A stretch of 54,952 nt of DNA from an uncultured Anaerostipes sp. (GTDB taxonomy: Bacteria > Bacillota > Clostridia > Lachnospirales > Lachnospiraceae), in NCBI GenBank assembly GCA_900756035.1, contig CAAEIR010000301.1, forward strand, positions 1 to 54,952, in the 5' to 3' direction. Under the pieces are notes generated by a model. It was given only the letters and a program-made list of their open reading frames with translations, was not told where the DNA came from and did no database searches. Position numbers and translations under genes: made by a program. The stretch's first letter is position 1. The number at the start of each line of letters is the position of its first letter. Below, one piece after another: positions 31,929 to 40,681 of this stretch.

Positions 31929-34220
31929 TTATTTTTTTCTTTTCTTTTTCTTCTTTTTACGATTTGGATTTGCTGTAATTTTCTGTTTTTGTCCAACCTC
32001 ATTTTCTGTCCCTTTTTCTACAGTCCCATGTTGTTCCTTTCCAAATCGGGTTTTCATTAGATACCAGAGAGGTCCTGTTAAAAATACAGAAGAAAATGCT
32101 CCGCCTACAACACCAACCATCAATGTCAGGGCAAATTCTTTCAGAGATGATACACCCATTAAGAACAGCACAAACACCATGGCGAAAGTCGTTAATGTTG
32201 TATTAATCGTACGCACAAAAGTATGTGCAATACTTTCGTTCACTAATTCTTTCAAATGTCCTGGTTTCACATTTTTCATATTCTCACGAATACGATCGAA
32301 AATAATAATTGTTGAGTTAATAGAATATCCTATAATTGTCAGCATACATGCAATAAAAGTACCTCCGACAGCCAGTCTTCCTATAGAATATGCTGCAAAA
32401 ACCAGCAGTACGTCATTCAGTAACGCGATAATGGCACTGGATCCAAACTTAATATCTTTAAATCGAATTGCAATATAAATCAGCATACATACCGCAGAAA
32501 TTGCCACTGAAATAAATGCATCTTTCTGCATCTCATTACTGATTGTAGAGCTAATATTTTCTGTTGTTACAGATTTTGCTCCGTATTTCTTCATTGTCTT
32601 TTCAATCTGTTTTCTCTGTGTCAGATTTAACTCAACACTCTTAATGACCATCTGGTTATTTGCCTTTACCTTCTGACTCTGTACAGAGGATGACTTGCTG
32701 ACTTTTTCGTATGCAGCAACAACCTTTTTTTCCAGTTCATTGTTTACTTTTTGTTTTTCCTGGAATGTAATGGTAGAAGCTGTTCCTCCGGAAAACTCCA
32801 GATCATAATTTAAAATAGTTCCAATCTTTCCTTTATTGAACGGAAGAATCGCAAGTCCTGCAATTATAATTACCCCTGCAATGACTGCATATTTCTTTCC
32901 CGCACGAACAAAGTCTCTTGTTTTAACATTTCTAAGTTTTCCATACCATTTTGGATCACGCAATCCAAAATGATATGCTGCATATACAAGGAAACGACTG
33001 ATCACCAATGCAGTAAACATGGAGATTAACACACTCATTCCCAAAGTCTGAGCAAATCCTTTAACGGTTCCTGATCCCTTCAGCCATAAGACAACAACTG
33101 CAATTAATGTGGTAACATTTCCATCAATAATAGCAGAAGCCGCCTTAGAAAATCCTGCCTTAATCGCAGCCGCCACACTTTTTCCTGCTGCAATCTCTTC
33201 CTGAATTCTGGCATATATAATTACATTGGCATCCACAGCCATTCCAATTCCCAGAACAATACCTGCCAGACCCGGAAGTGTCAAGGTCGCATTAAATCCG
33301 TTTAGGGCAAGCAAGGTCATTAACATGTAGATTGCCAAAGCAACACATGCAATCACACCCGGAACTGCATAAAGTCCAATCATAATTAAACATACAATTC
33401 CAAATCCGATAATTCCTGCTTTTACTGTTGACTCAATGGCATTTACTCCAAGTTTTGCAGATACCACATTCGAACGAAGTTCTTTTAATTCTACCGGAAG
33501 AGATCCGATTCGAATAGAGGAAGCTAAATTCTCTGCAGCTTCAAAACTTTCCATTCCATCAATCGTACATTCGCCCTTTGTAATCGCTTCCTGTACATTT
33601 GGTGCGCTGATTACCTGATCATCATAAATGATATAAATCGGATTTCCGATATTTTCTTTGGTCGCTTTTGCAAAGGCTTTGGTTCCTTTGGCATCAAATT
33701 CCAAAGCTACCAGATACTCTTTCTTTCCTGTAGTCGGATCTTCATTGGTAACCGCCTTTGCCTCCTTTACATTTTTACCGGACAGAATCGTATCAAGTGT
33801 TGACTGAGTCGTTGTTTTCCCGTCTTCCTTTACTTTTACTTCTTTAGGCACTGCAAAAGTAAGTGTCCCCGGTTTCCCAAGTTCATCTAAAATCTTATTG
33901 GCATCCGTCACTCCCGGAATCTCGATATTAATTCGATTGCTTCCCTGACGATATACTTCCGCCTCAGTACTGTATCCTTCCACACGTTTCTGCAATTTAT
34001 AAACGGTGTCATCAATATCGCTGTCCGAAACATTTTTTCCTTCTACTTCATAAGTAATACTGACTCCGCCTGCAAGATCCAGCCCCAAATCAATGTTGCT
34101 GACCCTGCCGATTTTTTGTTTTGTAATTCCTTTGGTCGTAATAAATATTCCAAAAGCACAGAGGGCAACTAATAAAATTAATCCTGCAATATATTTTCCT
34201 GTCTTATTCCGCCTGTTCAT
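31929..34220 (-). CDS. secDF: Protein translocase subunit SecDF (fused)
   Basis: Uses the proton gradient to help protein export through SecYEG. The 763-aa protein fuses SecD (DLGLDLAGGVSITYEV near residue 43; large first periplasmic loop; membrane block about 250-430) and SecF (LEFSGGTASTITF near 505; membrane block about 600-730). Twelve membrane spans are expected. The C-terminus is a lysine-rich tail. The start overlaps scfB by 17 bases. Fused SecDF is normal in Firmicutes. Confidence 0.96.
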   Translation of the reverse strand: MNRRNKTGKYIAGLILLVALCAFGIFITTKGITKQKIGRVSNIDLGLDLAGGVSITYEVEGKNVSDSDIDDTVYKLQKRVEGYSTEAEVYRQGSNRINIEIPGVTDANKILDELGKPGTLTFAVPKEVKVKEDGKTTTQSTLDTILSGKNVKEAKAVTNEDPTTGKKEYLVALEFDAKGTKAFAKATKENIGNPIYIIYDDQVISAPNVQEAITKGECTIDGMESFEAAENLASSIRIGSLPVELKELRSNVVSAKLGVNAIESTVKAGIIGFGIVCLIMIGLYAVPGVIACVALAIYMLMTLLALNGFNATLTLPGLAGIVLGIGMAVDANVIIYARIQEEIAAGKSVAAAIKAGFSKAASAIIDGNVTTLIAVVVLWLKGSGTVKGFAQTLGMSVLISMFTALVISRFLVYAAYHFGLRDPKWYGKLRNVKTRDFVRAGKKYAVIAGVIIIAGLAILPFNKGKIGTILNYDLEFSGGTASTITFQEKQKVNNELEKKVVAAYEKVSKSSSVQSQKVKANNQMVIKSVELNLTQRKQIEKTMKKYGAKSVTTENISSTISNEMQKDAFISVAISAVCMLIYIAIRFKDIKFGSSAIIALLNDVLLVFAAYSIGRLAVGGTFIACMLTIIGYSINSTIIIFDRIRENMKNVKPGHLKELVNESIAHTFVRTINTTLTTFAMVFVLFLMGVSSLKEFALTLMVGVVGGAFSSVFLTGPLWYLMKTRFGKEQHGTVEKGTENEVGQKQKITANPNRKKKKKKRKK

Positions 34221-35583
34221 CTTCTGTCTCCTTCTCCAGTGCCAATGCAGCCTTTACCATTAATGCACATTCTACTCTCTTTCTCTCCAATTCACAACCG
34301 ACTTCATAAGTTCCGTTGATTGTTCCATTGAAATTATAAGAGTTTGCACTGCATCCTCCGCTGCAGTAAAATCTCGCAAAACATTCTTTGCAGGAATCTT
34401 TGGAATATACACTACATGCTTTGAAGTCTTTCACAATTTCCGGTTTTTCGATTCCATCGAAGACATTTCCCATAAGAAATTCTTCTTGTCCTACAAACTG
34501 ATGACAAGGATATAAATCTCCCCACGGAGTCACTGCCAGATATTCCGTTCCGGAACCACATCCTGACAGACGTTTTGCCACACAAGGTCCTCCGGTTAAA
34601 TCGATCATAAAATGGAAAAAGGTAAATCCTTTGCCTTCCTTCTCCCGTTTGATCATTTCTTTTGCCAAAAGATCATATTCTTCCATAATCTTAGGTAAGT
34701 CTTCCTCGGTAATTGCATAATCTTCCGTCTCAGGTGCCACAACCGGTTCCACAGAAATCTGTTCAAATCCTTCATCTGCCATATGTAAGACATCTTTTGA
34801 AAAATCCAGATTATGATGAGTAAATGTTCCTCTCACATAATATTTCTGCTGATTGCGGCTCTCGGCAAACTTTTTAAATTTATCAATAATAAATTCATAA
34901 CTTCCTTTTCCATTTCGGAACGGACGCATATAATCATGAACTTCTTTCCGGCCGTCGACGCTTAATACAACATTATCCATCTCCTGATTTGCAAATTCCA
35001 TAATTTCATCATTTAATAACACACCATTGGTTGTCAATGTGAAACGGAATTTCTTATTATGTTCTTTCTCCAGGGCACGTCCATAAGCTACGATCTCTTT
35101 GACAACATCAAAATTCATCAAAGGTTCTCCACCAAAAAAATCCACCTCGAGATTTCTTCGATTTCCAGAACTCTCTACAAGAAAATCTAATGCTTTTTTC
35201 CCGACTTCTAAACTCATCAGAGCTCTTCTTCCCTTATATTCTCCTTCTTCTGCAAAACAATATCTGCATGCAAGATTACAATCATGAGCAATGTGAAGAC
35301 ATAATGCCTTCACAACTGTTGGTCGTTCTTTGAACTCGCAAATGTAATCTTCGTAACAATCTTCTGTAAACAACACCCCTGCGTCTTTCAATTCTGTTAC
35401 TTCTTTATATGCCTCTCTGATATCATCGCCATTCCATGCAGAAAGTTTATCAATCATCTCTTCCAATGTATGATTCTCATATAAAGCGATCACTTCATAA
35501 CTCAAATCATCAACCACATGCACAGATCCGCTGGCTACATCGAGGACCATATTGTATCCGTTATTCTTATACTGGTGAACCAC
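34204..35583 (-). CDS. scfB: SCIFF peptide maturase ScfB (radical SAM)
   Basis: Radical SAM enzyme that forms thioether cross-links in the SCIFF peptide. The 459-aa protein has an N-terminal RRE-like region, the SAM cluster motif CNLACRYC (Cys102, 106, 109), the FFGGEP segment near 150, and a C-terminal SPASM domain with many cysteines (GPCVAKRLSGCGSG; CHQFVG; CKECFARFYCSGGC). This matches the SCIFF maturase family of Clostridia closely. Its substrate gene scfA lies just upstream, separated by a terminator-like hairpin, and secDF overlaps its end. Confidence 0.96.
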   Translation of the reverse strand: MVHQYKNNGYNMVLDVASGSVHVVDDLSYEVIALYENHTLEEMIDKLSAWNGDDIREAYKEVTELKDAGVLFTEDCYEDYICEFKERPTVVKALCLHIAHDCNLACRYCFAEEGEYKGRRALMSLEVGKKALDFLVESSGNRRNLEVDFFGGEPLMNFDVVKEIVAYGRALEKEHNKKFRFTLTTNGVLLNDEIMEFANQEMDNVVLSVDGRKEVHDYMRPFRNGKGSYEFIIDKFKKFAESRNQQKYYVRGTFTHHNLDFSKDVLHMADEGFEQISVEPVVAPETEDYAITEEDLPKIMEEYDLLAKEMIKREKEGKGFTFFHFMIDLTGGPCVAKRLSGCGSGTEYLAVTPWGDLYPCHQFVGQEEFLMGNVFDGIEKPEIVKDFKACSVYSKDSCKECFARFYCSGGCSANSYNFNGTINGTYEVGCELERKRVECALMVKAALALEKETEDEQAE

Positions 35584-35657
35584 GTTTCTATTCTCCCTTT
35601 TTTATATTTCTCTCAAATGGACAGAATTTTAAATCTTCCATCCTATCATCACTATTA

Positions 35658-35688
35658 CAAAAATGAGGCGGCCCACAAGGAACGCCTC
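35658..35688 (-). terminator. Attenuator hairpin between scfA and scfB
   Basis: GAGGCG (35665-35670) and CGCCTC (35683-35688) form a hairpin followed on the minus strand by A then T5. It lies after the scfA stop and before scfB, so most transcripts may end after the precursor peptide, giving more peptide than enzyme. Confidence 0.65.
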
Positions 35689-35714
35689 AAGCATAGAATC
35701 GTCTTTATGCTGTA

Positions 35715-35858
35715 CTATTTGGTATGTTCGCAAGTCTGATTACCTACAGTACAAGATGTCTTACATGCTGACTGACAGGATGTCTGGCACTCACCGCATC
35801 CACCTTTTTTTACAGTGTTTTGTAATGTTTTATTTGTCAGAGTTTTAATGTGCTTCAT
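35715..35858 (-). CDS. scfA: SCIFF ranthipeptide precursor ScfA
   Basis: A 47-aa precursor, MKHIKTLTNKTLQNTVKKGG then a core with six cysteines (residues 21, 24, 28, 32, 36 and 43), which is the six-cysteines-in-forty-five pattern. ScfB is expected to link Cys thiols to alpha or other carbons of acceptor residues such as Thr. GGAGGATAAG precedes the ATG. It has its own strong promoter. The function of SCIFF peptides is unsettled; ranthipeptides in Clostridium have been tied to population-density control. Confidence 0.96.
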   Translation of the reverse strand: MKHIKTLTNKTLQNTVKKGGCGECQTSCQSACKTSCTVGNQTCEHTK

Positions 35859-35899
35859 CTTATCCTCCTTCTGATTCTCATTCTAAAATAGCTTGGAAT

Positions 35900-35928
35900 A
35901 TTATATCATATCCTCTCTTAAATGACAA
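35900..35928 (-). promoter_or_regulatory. Promoter of scfA
   Basis: On the minus strand TTGTCA (35923-35928), 17-base spacer, TATAAT (35900-35905) with an extended TG. Transcription would start about 35 bases before the scfA ATG. Confidence 0.8.
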
Positions 35929-35955
35929 TGGGAGTATTCCATCTCTTCTGTTTTT

Positions 35956-36318
35956 TTACGCAAACATTCCCCCCAGAGTCCCTCCTGCCGCACATAAAAG
36001 CAATGCCGTAATCCGTTCTTTTGAGATCAATACCACGTTCTGATAAAAAAACATAGAAATTGCAAGTAAAATCAAAAAATAAAGCAATCCTACAATAAAT
36101 CCCCAGATAAATTTTTTCTGTCCCATCTTATGTCCCACAATAAATCCCGCAAATACCGATGCAAGAATATATGTAACAGTCACTCCGATATTTGCAATTT
36201 TTATGCCTGCACTGGTCTGATACATTAAAAATGCAAGAATGCATAAAATAATACCAGTCACAATATAGGCAGCAACCAGGCTTTGTACAAGATATATTCC
36301 TTTTCTTTCTGTTTTCAT
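35956..36318 (-). CDS. TIGR04086 family membrane protein
   Basis: A 120-aa protein with four predicted membrane spans (about 13-36, 43-64, 72-92, 102-118). Family TIGR04086 is found near scfA and yajC in many Clostridia, and that context is what identifies it here. The start at 36318 has AAGGAGGATGCGCA before it, so the upstream ATG at 36342 is rejected. Function unknown; a link to the SCIFF peptide (export or immunity) has been considered but is not shown. Confidence 0.82.
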   Translation of the reverse strand: MKTERKGIYLVQSLVAAYIVTGIILCILAFLMYQTSAGIKIANIGVTVTYILASVFAGFIVGHKMGQKKFIWGFIVGLLYFLILLAISMFFYQNVVLISKERITALLLCAAGGTLGGMFA

Positions 36319-36359
36319 TGCGCATCCTCCTTTTATAAACAATCTATGAATTTTCTTTG

Positions 36360-36398
36360 GTTTCTATTCCTTTTTGTGCTAAACTAGCACATAGAAAC
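36360..36398. promoter_or_regulatory. Compound inverted repeat in a divergent promoter region
   Basis: GTTTCTAT (36360-36367) pairs with ATAGAAAC (36391-36398), and inside it TGTGCTA (36375-36381) pairs with TAGCACA (36385-36391). It lies midway between the divergent TIGR04086 and PHP genes and could be an operator or a leader hairpin. No clear promoter boxes were assigned. Confidence 0.4.
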
Positions 36399-36443
36399 AA
36401 ACCTTAAAAATCATATCGCCCATCGTATAAAAAGGAGCTTCTC

Positions 36444-37286
36444 ATGATTGATTTGCATATTCATTCCACCTGTTCTGATGGAACTTTCACACCATCGGAA
36501 CTAATACAGAAAATAGCAAAAATAGGACTTTCCGGTTTTTCGCTTACAAACCACGATACCACACAGGGAATTCCTAAAATCCTTGCATCCGACCTTCCAG
36601 ACAATACCCGATTTATTCCGGGAATTGAAATTTCCTGCGATGCGCTCCACCGCGAAATCCATATTTTAGGGTATGGAATTGATTGGAAAAATAAAAAATT
36701 GAATGACACATTAAATACCCTTCGAGAAAAACGTGAAATTCGCAACCTTGAAATGATCGAAAGATTCCAAAAAGGCGGATATCCAATTACTCTTGAAAAA
36801 TTACAGCATCATGATCCAAATACAGTCATTACACGGGCACATTTTGCCGGGGTTCTGGTCCAAGAGGGAATCTGCGGCTCCACAGATCAGGCATTTTCCA
36901 AATTTTTAGGTGAAAAATGTAAATACTATATACCTAAACCCTTCTTTTCCCCTGAAAATTGTATCAAAATAATTCTTGATGCCGGCGGTATTCCGATTCT
37001 CGCTCATCCTTTTCTTTATAAATTTTCTAATTCTGAACTAAAACAGTTAATTGAAGATCTCAAAGAAAAAGGGCTTATGGGCATTGAGATTTATCATTCC
37101 TCCCATCATACAGGACAAATTATGAAACTGCGCCAGTGGCAGAAAGAATATAACTTGCTTGCCACCGGAGGTTCCGATTTCCACGGTCTTAATAAACCGG
37201 ATATTAAAATCGGAGTCGGCCGCGGATCACTCTATGTCCCTGATCATCTCCTGGATTGTCTTCTGGAATACAGCGAAAAAAAATAA
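36444..37286 (+). CDS. PHP-domain phosphoesterase (TrpH/RNase AM-like)
   Basis: A 280-aa metal-dependent phosphoesterase. The PHP motifs are HIHSTCSDGT (residues 5-14), TNHDT near 35, GIEIS near 61, ILAHP near 190 and GSDFHG near 241. Relatives such as E. coli RNase AM (YciV) remove 5' nucleotides and act on 3',5'-bisphosphonucleosides. AAAGGAG precedes the ATG. It is one of only two plus-strand genes in the window and interrupts the usual yajC-TIGR04086-scfA order. Confidence 0.9.
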   Translation: MIDLHIHSTCSDGTFTPSELIQKIAKIGLSGFSLTNHDTTQGIPKILASDLPDNTRFIPGIEISCDALHREIHILGYGIDWKNKKLNDTLNTLREKREIRNLEMIERFQKGGYPITLEKLQHHDPNTVITRAHFAGVLVQEGICGSTDQAFSKFLGEKCKYYIPKPFFSPENCIKIILDAGGIPILAHPFLYKFSNSELKQLIEDLKEKGLMGIEIYHSSHHTGQIMKLRQWQKEYNLLATGGSDFHGLNKPDIKIGVGRGSLYVPDHLLDCLLEYSEKK

Positions 37287-37306
37287 AGCGGACAAATCCG
37301 CTTTAT
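37283..37306 (+). terminator. Terminator of the PHP gene
   Basis: ATAAAGCGGA, loop CAAA, TCCGCTTTAT: a perfect 10-bp stem that includes the PHP stop codon. Its core resembles the GCGGAC..GTCCGC hairpin at 2127-2140. Confidence 0.7.
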
Positions 37307-37317
37307 CTCATTTTCAT

Positions 37318-37346
37318 GAACCGATACTGCTTGTATCGGTTCAATT
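37318..37346. terminator. Second hairpin between convergent genes
   Basis: GAACCGATAC, loop TGCTT, GTATCGGTTC (37318-37342), then AATTTT on the plus strand. It lies between the convergent ends of the PHP and yajC genes and may serve either. Confidence 0.65.
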
Positions 37347-37640
37347 TTACTCTTCTTCAGAACCGGCATTCGGTTTTTCGAGTGCTTTAACCGCTGCTTT
37401 TTCCATTGGAATACGGCAGTGTTTATCATTACCAAACTCTACAATAATTGTAGATTCATCGATCGTATCTACTACGATACCATAAAATCCACTATGTGTC
37501 AGTACACTGTCCCCGACTTCCAGAGCTGCCAGCAATGCTTTCATCTCTTCTTCCTGTTTTTTCTGTGGTCTGATTGTTAAAAAATACATTAATGCAAACA
37601 TCACCACAAGCAGAAGAATTGTACCTGTTGTTGTACCCAT
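37347..37640 (-). CDS. yajC: Preprotein translocase subunit YajC
   Basis: A 97-aa accessory subunit of the SecDF-YajC complex. It has one N-terminal membrane span (TGTILLLVVMFALMYFLTI) followed by the signature RPQKKQEEEMKALLAAL and VGDSVLTHSGFYGIV. It follows tgt by 27 bases, the common tgt-yajC order. Its partner secDF lies 3 kb further along the window. Confidence 0.95.
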   Translation of the reverse strand: MGTTTGTILLLVVMFALMYFLTIRPQKKQEEEMKALLAALEVGDSVLTHSGFYGIVVDTIDESTIIVEFGNDKHCRIPMEKAAVKALEKPNAGSEEE

Positions 37641-37667
37641 GTCTTTCCTCCATCTATTTGCTTGAAA

Positions 37668-38795
37668 TTATTGATTCATCATTCCATCAATCTTGCGCTT
37701 TTTATATTCTTTATAAGTTCCATGATCGATGGCTTCACGAATCTCACTCATCATTGTATTATAAAAATACAAGTTATGCAAGACACATAATCGCATTCCC
37801 AGCATTTCTTTCGCCTTCAGAAGATGTCTTATATACGCTCTGCTGTAGCTTCTACATGCCGGACACTGACATCCCTCCTCAATCGGACGGTGATCGAGTT
37901 CATATTTTTTATTAAACATATTGAGCTTTCCGTGGTTCGTATATACATGACCATGACGTCCATTTCTTGTCGGATAAACACAGTCAAAGAAATCGACTCC
38001 TCTGTCAACCGCTTCTAAAATATTAATCGGAGTTCCCACTCCCATCAGGTATGTTGGCTTTTCATCCGGAAGATGAGGCACTGTCGCATCGATAATGCGG
38101 TACATCTCCTCATGACTTTCTCCCACAGCCAGACCGCCAAGAGCATATCCGTCCAAATCTAATTTTGAAATCTCTTCCGCATGGGCAATTCTGATATCTT
38201 CAAAGGTTCCTCCCTGATTGATACCAAACAGCATCTGATGAGGATTTACCGTATCCTCCAGTGAATTCAGTCTTGCCATCTCATTCTTGCACCTTACCAG
38301 CCAACGGGTTGTACGATCCACAGAGTTCTGCATATACTCCCTCGTTGCCGGGTGCGGAGGACATTCATCAAATGCCATGGCAATGGTGGATCCAAGATTC
38401 GACTGAATCTGCATACTTTCTTCCGGACCCATGAAGATTTTTCTTCCATCGATATGAGAAGAAAATGAAACTCCCTCTTCCTTGATTTTCCTCAGTTTTG
38501 CCAGAGAAAACACCTGAAATCCACCGGAATCTGTCAGAATGGGACGATCCCAGTTCATAAACTTATGAAGACCTCCGAATTCTTTAATCAGCCGATCTCC
38601 GGTTCTGACGTGAAGATGATAGGTATTGGACAGTTCCACCTGAGTCCCTATCTCCCTTAAATCATCGGTGCTGACCGCTCCTTTGATCGCCGCTACTGTT
38701 CCCACATTCATAAATACCGGAGTCTCAATTACTCCATGCACTGTTTTAAGCCGGCCGCGTTTGGCCTTCCCGTCTTTTTTCAATAATTCGTACAT
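37668..38795 (-). CDS. tgt: Queuine tRNA-ribosyltransferase Tgt
   Basis: Exchanges guanine for preQ1 at the wobble position of GUN tRNAs. The 375-aa protein has TDSGGFQVFSLAKLRKIKEEG, the second catalytic aspartate region FDCVYPTRNGRHGHV, and the zinc site CQCPACRSYSRAYIRHL...HNL near the end. The start at 38795 (MYELLKKDGKAKRG) matches the family; the ATGs at 38810 and 38807 are rejected because they overlap the aroC end and add an atypical MMVAY. GGTGG lies upstream. Confidence 0.96.
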   Translation of the reverse strand: MYELLKKDGKAKRGRLKTVHGVIETPVFMNVGTVAAIKGAVSTDDLREIGTQVELSNTYHLHVRTGDRLIKEFGGLHKFMNWDRPILTDSGGFQVFSLAKLRKIKEEGVSFSSHIDGRKIFMGPEESMQIQSNLGSTIAMAFDECPPHPATREYMQNSVDRTTRWLVRCKNEMARLNSLEDTVNPHQMLFGINQGGTFEDIRIAHAEEISKLDLDGYALGGLAVGESHEEMYRIIDATVPHLPDEKPTYLMGVGTPINILEAVDRGVDFFDCVYPTRNGRHGHVYTNHGKLNMFNKKYELDHRPIEEGCQCPACRSYSRAYIRHLLKAKEMLGMRLCVLHNLYFYNTMMSEIREAIDHGTYKEYKKRKIDGMMNQ

Positions 38796-38806
38796 ATATG
38801 CCACCA

Positions 38807-39904
38807 TCATTCATATATTTTTTTGATTTTATCCATTGTTGAGCCAAGATTCCTGAGAATACCATCCAAAACTGTAATAGCCGCCATGGATTCTACAACG
38901 ACAACTGCTCTTGGAACAATCATCGGATCGTGCCTTCCATGAATTTCAATCTCCACATCCTGGATATCTGTGTTCACAGTTTGTTGTTTCCGGGCAATAG
39001 AAGGAGTCGGCTTTACTGCCGCCCGAAATGTGATCGTACTTCCGTCACTGATTCCTCCCAGAACACCTCCGGAATGATTTGTTTTCTTTTTAATATTGCC
39101 ATCTTCTGCCACGAAAACATCATTATTCTGTGAACCATACAAATCTGCTGCTGCAAATCCATCGCCAATCTCAAAACCTTTGACTGCTCCGATAGACATC
39201 ACTGCCTTCGAAAGTTCTGCATCCAGCTTATCAAAAACCGGTTCTCCAATCCCCGGGGTTACACCTCTGATCACACACTCAATGACTCCACCGACAGAAT
39301 CAAGACTGTGAATCATCTGATCTGCTTTTTCCTTTACCTTTTGTGCAGCTTCTTGATCCGGCATATTAAACGGATTATTTTTTATTTCCTCATAATCAAA
39401 ACGATCTTCGGAAATTTCAATCCCCGCAATCTTTCTGGAATAAGCCTCTACAACAATTCCCAGCTCTTTAAGAATCTTCACTGCAACAGCACCGGCAGCA
39501 ACTCTCCCGATAGTTTCTCTTCCTGAAGATCGTCCACCGCCCCGATAATCGCGAAATCCATATTTCATATCATAAGTATAGTCTGCATGTCCCGGACGGT
39601 AAATATTCTGAATCTTACTATAATCTCTGGATCTTTGATCTTTATTGTATACAACCATAGAAATCGGAGTTCCGGTTGTCTTTCCCTCAAATACTCCAGA
39701 TAAGATCGCGACTGTGTCACTCTCTTTTCTCTGTGTCGTATATCTTGACTGTCCCGGTTTTCTGCGATCTAAGTATTTCTGTACATCTTCTTCACACAGA
39801 GCTAACCCAGCCGGACATCCATCAACCACAACTCCAACTCCTGCCCCATGAGTTTCCCCCCAGGTGGTAATTCGAAAATTTGTGCCAAAACTTGATCCTG
39901 CCAT
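38807..39904 (-). CDS. aroC: Chorismate synthase AroC
   Basis: Last step of the shikimate pathway, converting EPSP to chorismate with reduced FMN. The 365-aa protein has the motifs GTNFRITTWGETHGAGVGV at the N-terminus, YGFRDYRGGGRSSGRET near 115 and RHDPMIVPRAVVVVES near the end. Length matches the family. It lies 12 bases after the S1-domain gene and runs into tgt. Confidence 0.97.
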   Translation of the reverse strand: MAGSSFGTNFRITTWGETHGAGVGVVVDGCPAGLALCEEDVQKYLDRRKPGQSRYTTQRKESDTVAILSGVFEGKTTGTPISMVVYNKDQRSRDYSKIQNIYRPGHADYTYDMKYGFRDYRGGGRSSGRETIGRVAAGAVAVKILKELGIVVEAYSRKIAGIEISEDRFDYEEIKNNPFNMPDQEAAQKVKEKADQMIHSLDSVGGVIECVIRGVTPGIGEPVFDKLDAELSKAVMSIGAVKGFEIGDGFAAADLYGSQNNDVFVAEDGNIKKKTNHSGGVLGGISDGSTITFRAAVKPTPSIARKQQTVNTDIQDVEIEIHGRHDPMIVPRAVVVVESMAAITVLDGILRNLGSTMDKIKKIYE

Positions 39905-39916
39905 ATGTAATCCTTC

Positions 39917-40615
39917 CTACAATTTGATATTTGCCAGTAAATCTCCAAGACTGGTTCCTGCTGCTTCCTCAGTATACTCAACACCGACTTCTTTCGCTCT
40001 CCTGGCAGCCTCTGCATCGTCTGCCAATGCCTTCATACTAAGACTTACTTTTCCATTGGCAACTTTCGTAATCTTTACAGTAACCTTCTGTCCTTCTTTC
40101 ACAACTTCTTCCGGAGATTTTACTCTCTTCTGGCTCAACTGTGAAATATGAATCAGTCCGCTGATTCCATCCCCGATATCTACAAAAGCACCGTATGGCA
40201 TAAGATTCTCTACAGTTCCTTCTACTACGGTTCCAACCTTCAGATCATCAATTTTCTTTTTGCGCTCCATACGCTCTTTTTCTCTGGCAACAGCCTTTGC
40301 TGACAATACCAGTCTCTGATTTTCCGGTTCTACAGTAATAATCTTAGCCTCTACATCTTTTTGCAGCCAGGTATTTAAATCTTCCACATATTTTGTAGAC
40401 AATAAAGAAGCCGGGATAAATCCTCGAATTCCCTCTACATAAACAATAACTCCACCGTTTACTACGCCTCCAACGGTCAGAGACAGAACTTCACCTTCTT
40501 CTTTCATCTGTTCCAGATGTGACCATACGGCATCTTCACTTGTTGCTGCTTTCTTTAATGATTCTTCTAACTGCTCTTCAAACTGTTCCATTGTTTCTTT
40601 TACTTCTTCTGCCAT
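39917..40615 (-). CDS. S1 RNA-binding domain protein (RpsA-like, two S1 domains)
   Basis: A 232-aa protein with an acidic N-terminus and two S1 domains: about 42-108 (VGGVVNGGVIVYVEGIRGFIPASLL) and about 124-195 (VVEGTVENLMPYGAFVDIG, then GLIHISQLS). Such short S1 proteins replace full RpsA in many Clostridia and probably bind mRNA at the ribosome. It has its own extended -10 promoter and heads the S1-aroC-tgt-yajC run. Confidence 0.88.
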   Translation of the reverse strand: MAEEVKETMEQFEEQLEESLKKAATSEDAVWSHLEQMKEEGEVLSLTVGGVVNGGVIVYVEGIRGFIPASLLSTKYVEDLNTWLQKDVEAKIITVEPENQRLVLSAKAVAREKERMERKKKIDDLKVGTVVEGTVENLMPYGAFVDIGDGISGLIHISQLSQKRVKSPEEVVKEGQKVTVKITKVANGKVSLSMKALADDAEAARRAKEVGVEYTEEAAGTSLGDLLANIKL

Positions 40616-40658
40616 AATTTCAATTCCTCCACACTATTCAAATACATACACGAACATA

Positions 40659-40667
40659 ATTATAGCA
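40659..40667 (-). promoter_or_regulatory. Extended -10 promoter of the S1 gene
   Basis: On the minus strand TGCTATAAT (TATAAT at 40659-40664) lies 44 bases before the S1 gene start. The -35 region is poor. Confidence 0.6.
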
Positions 40668-40681
40668 TAGAATTCAAAAGA

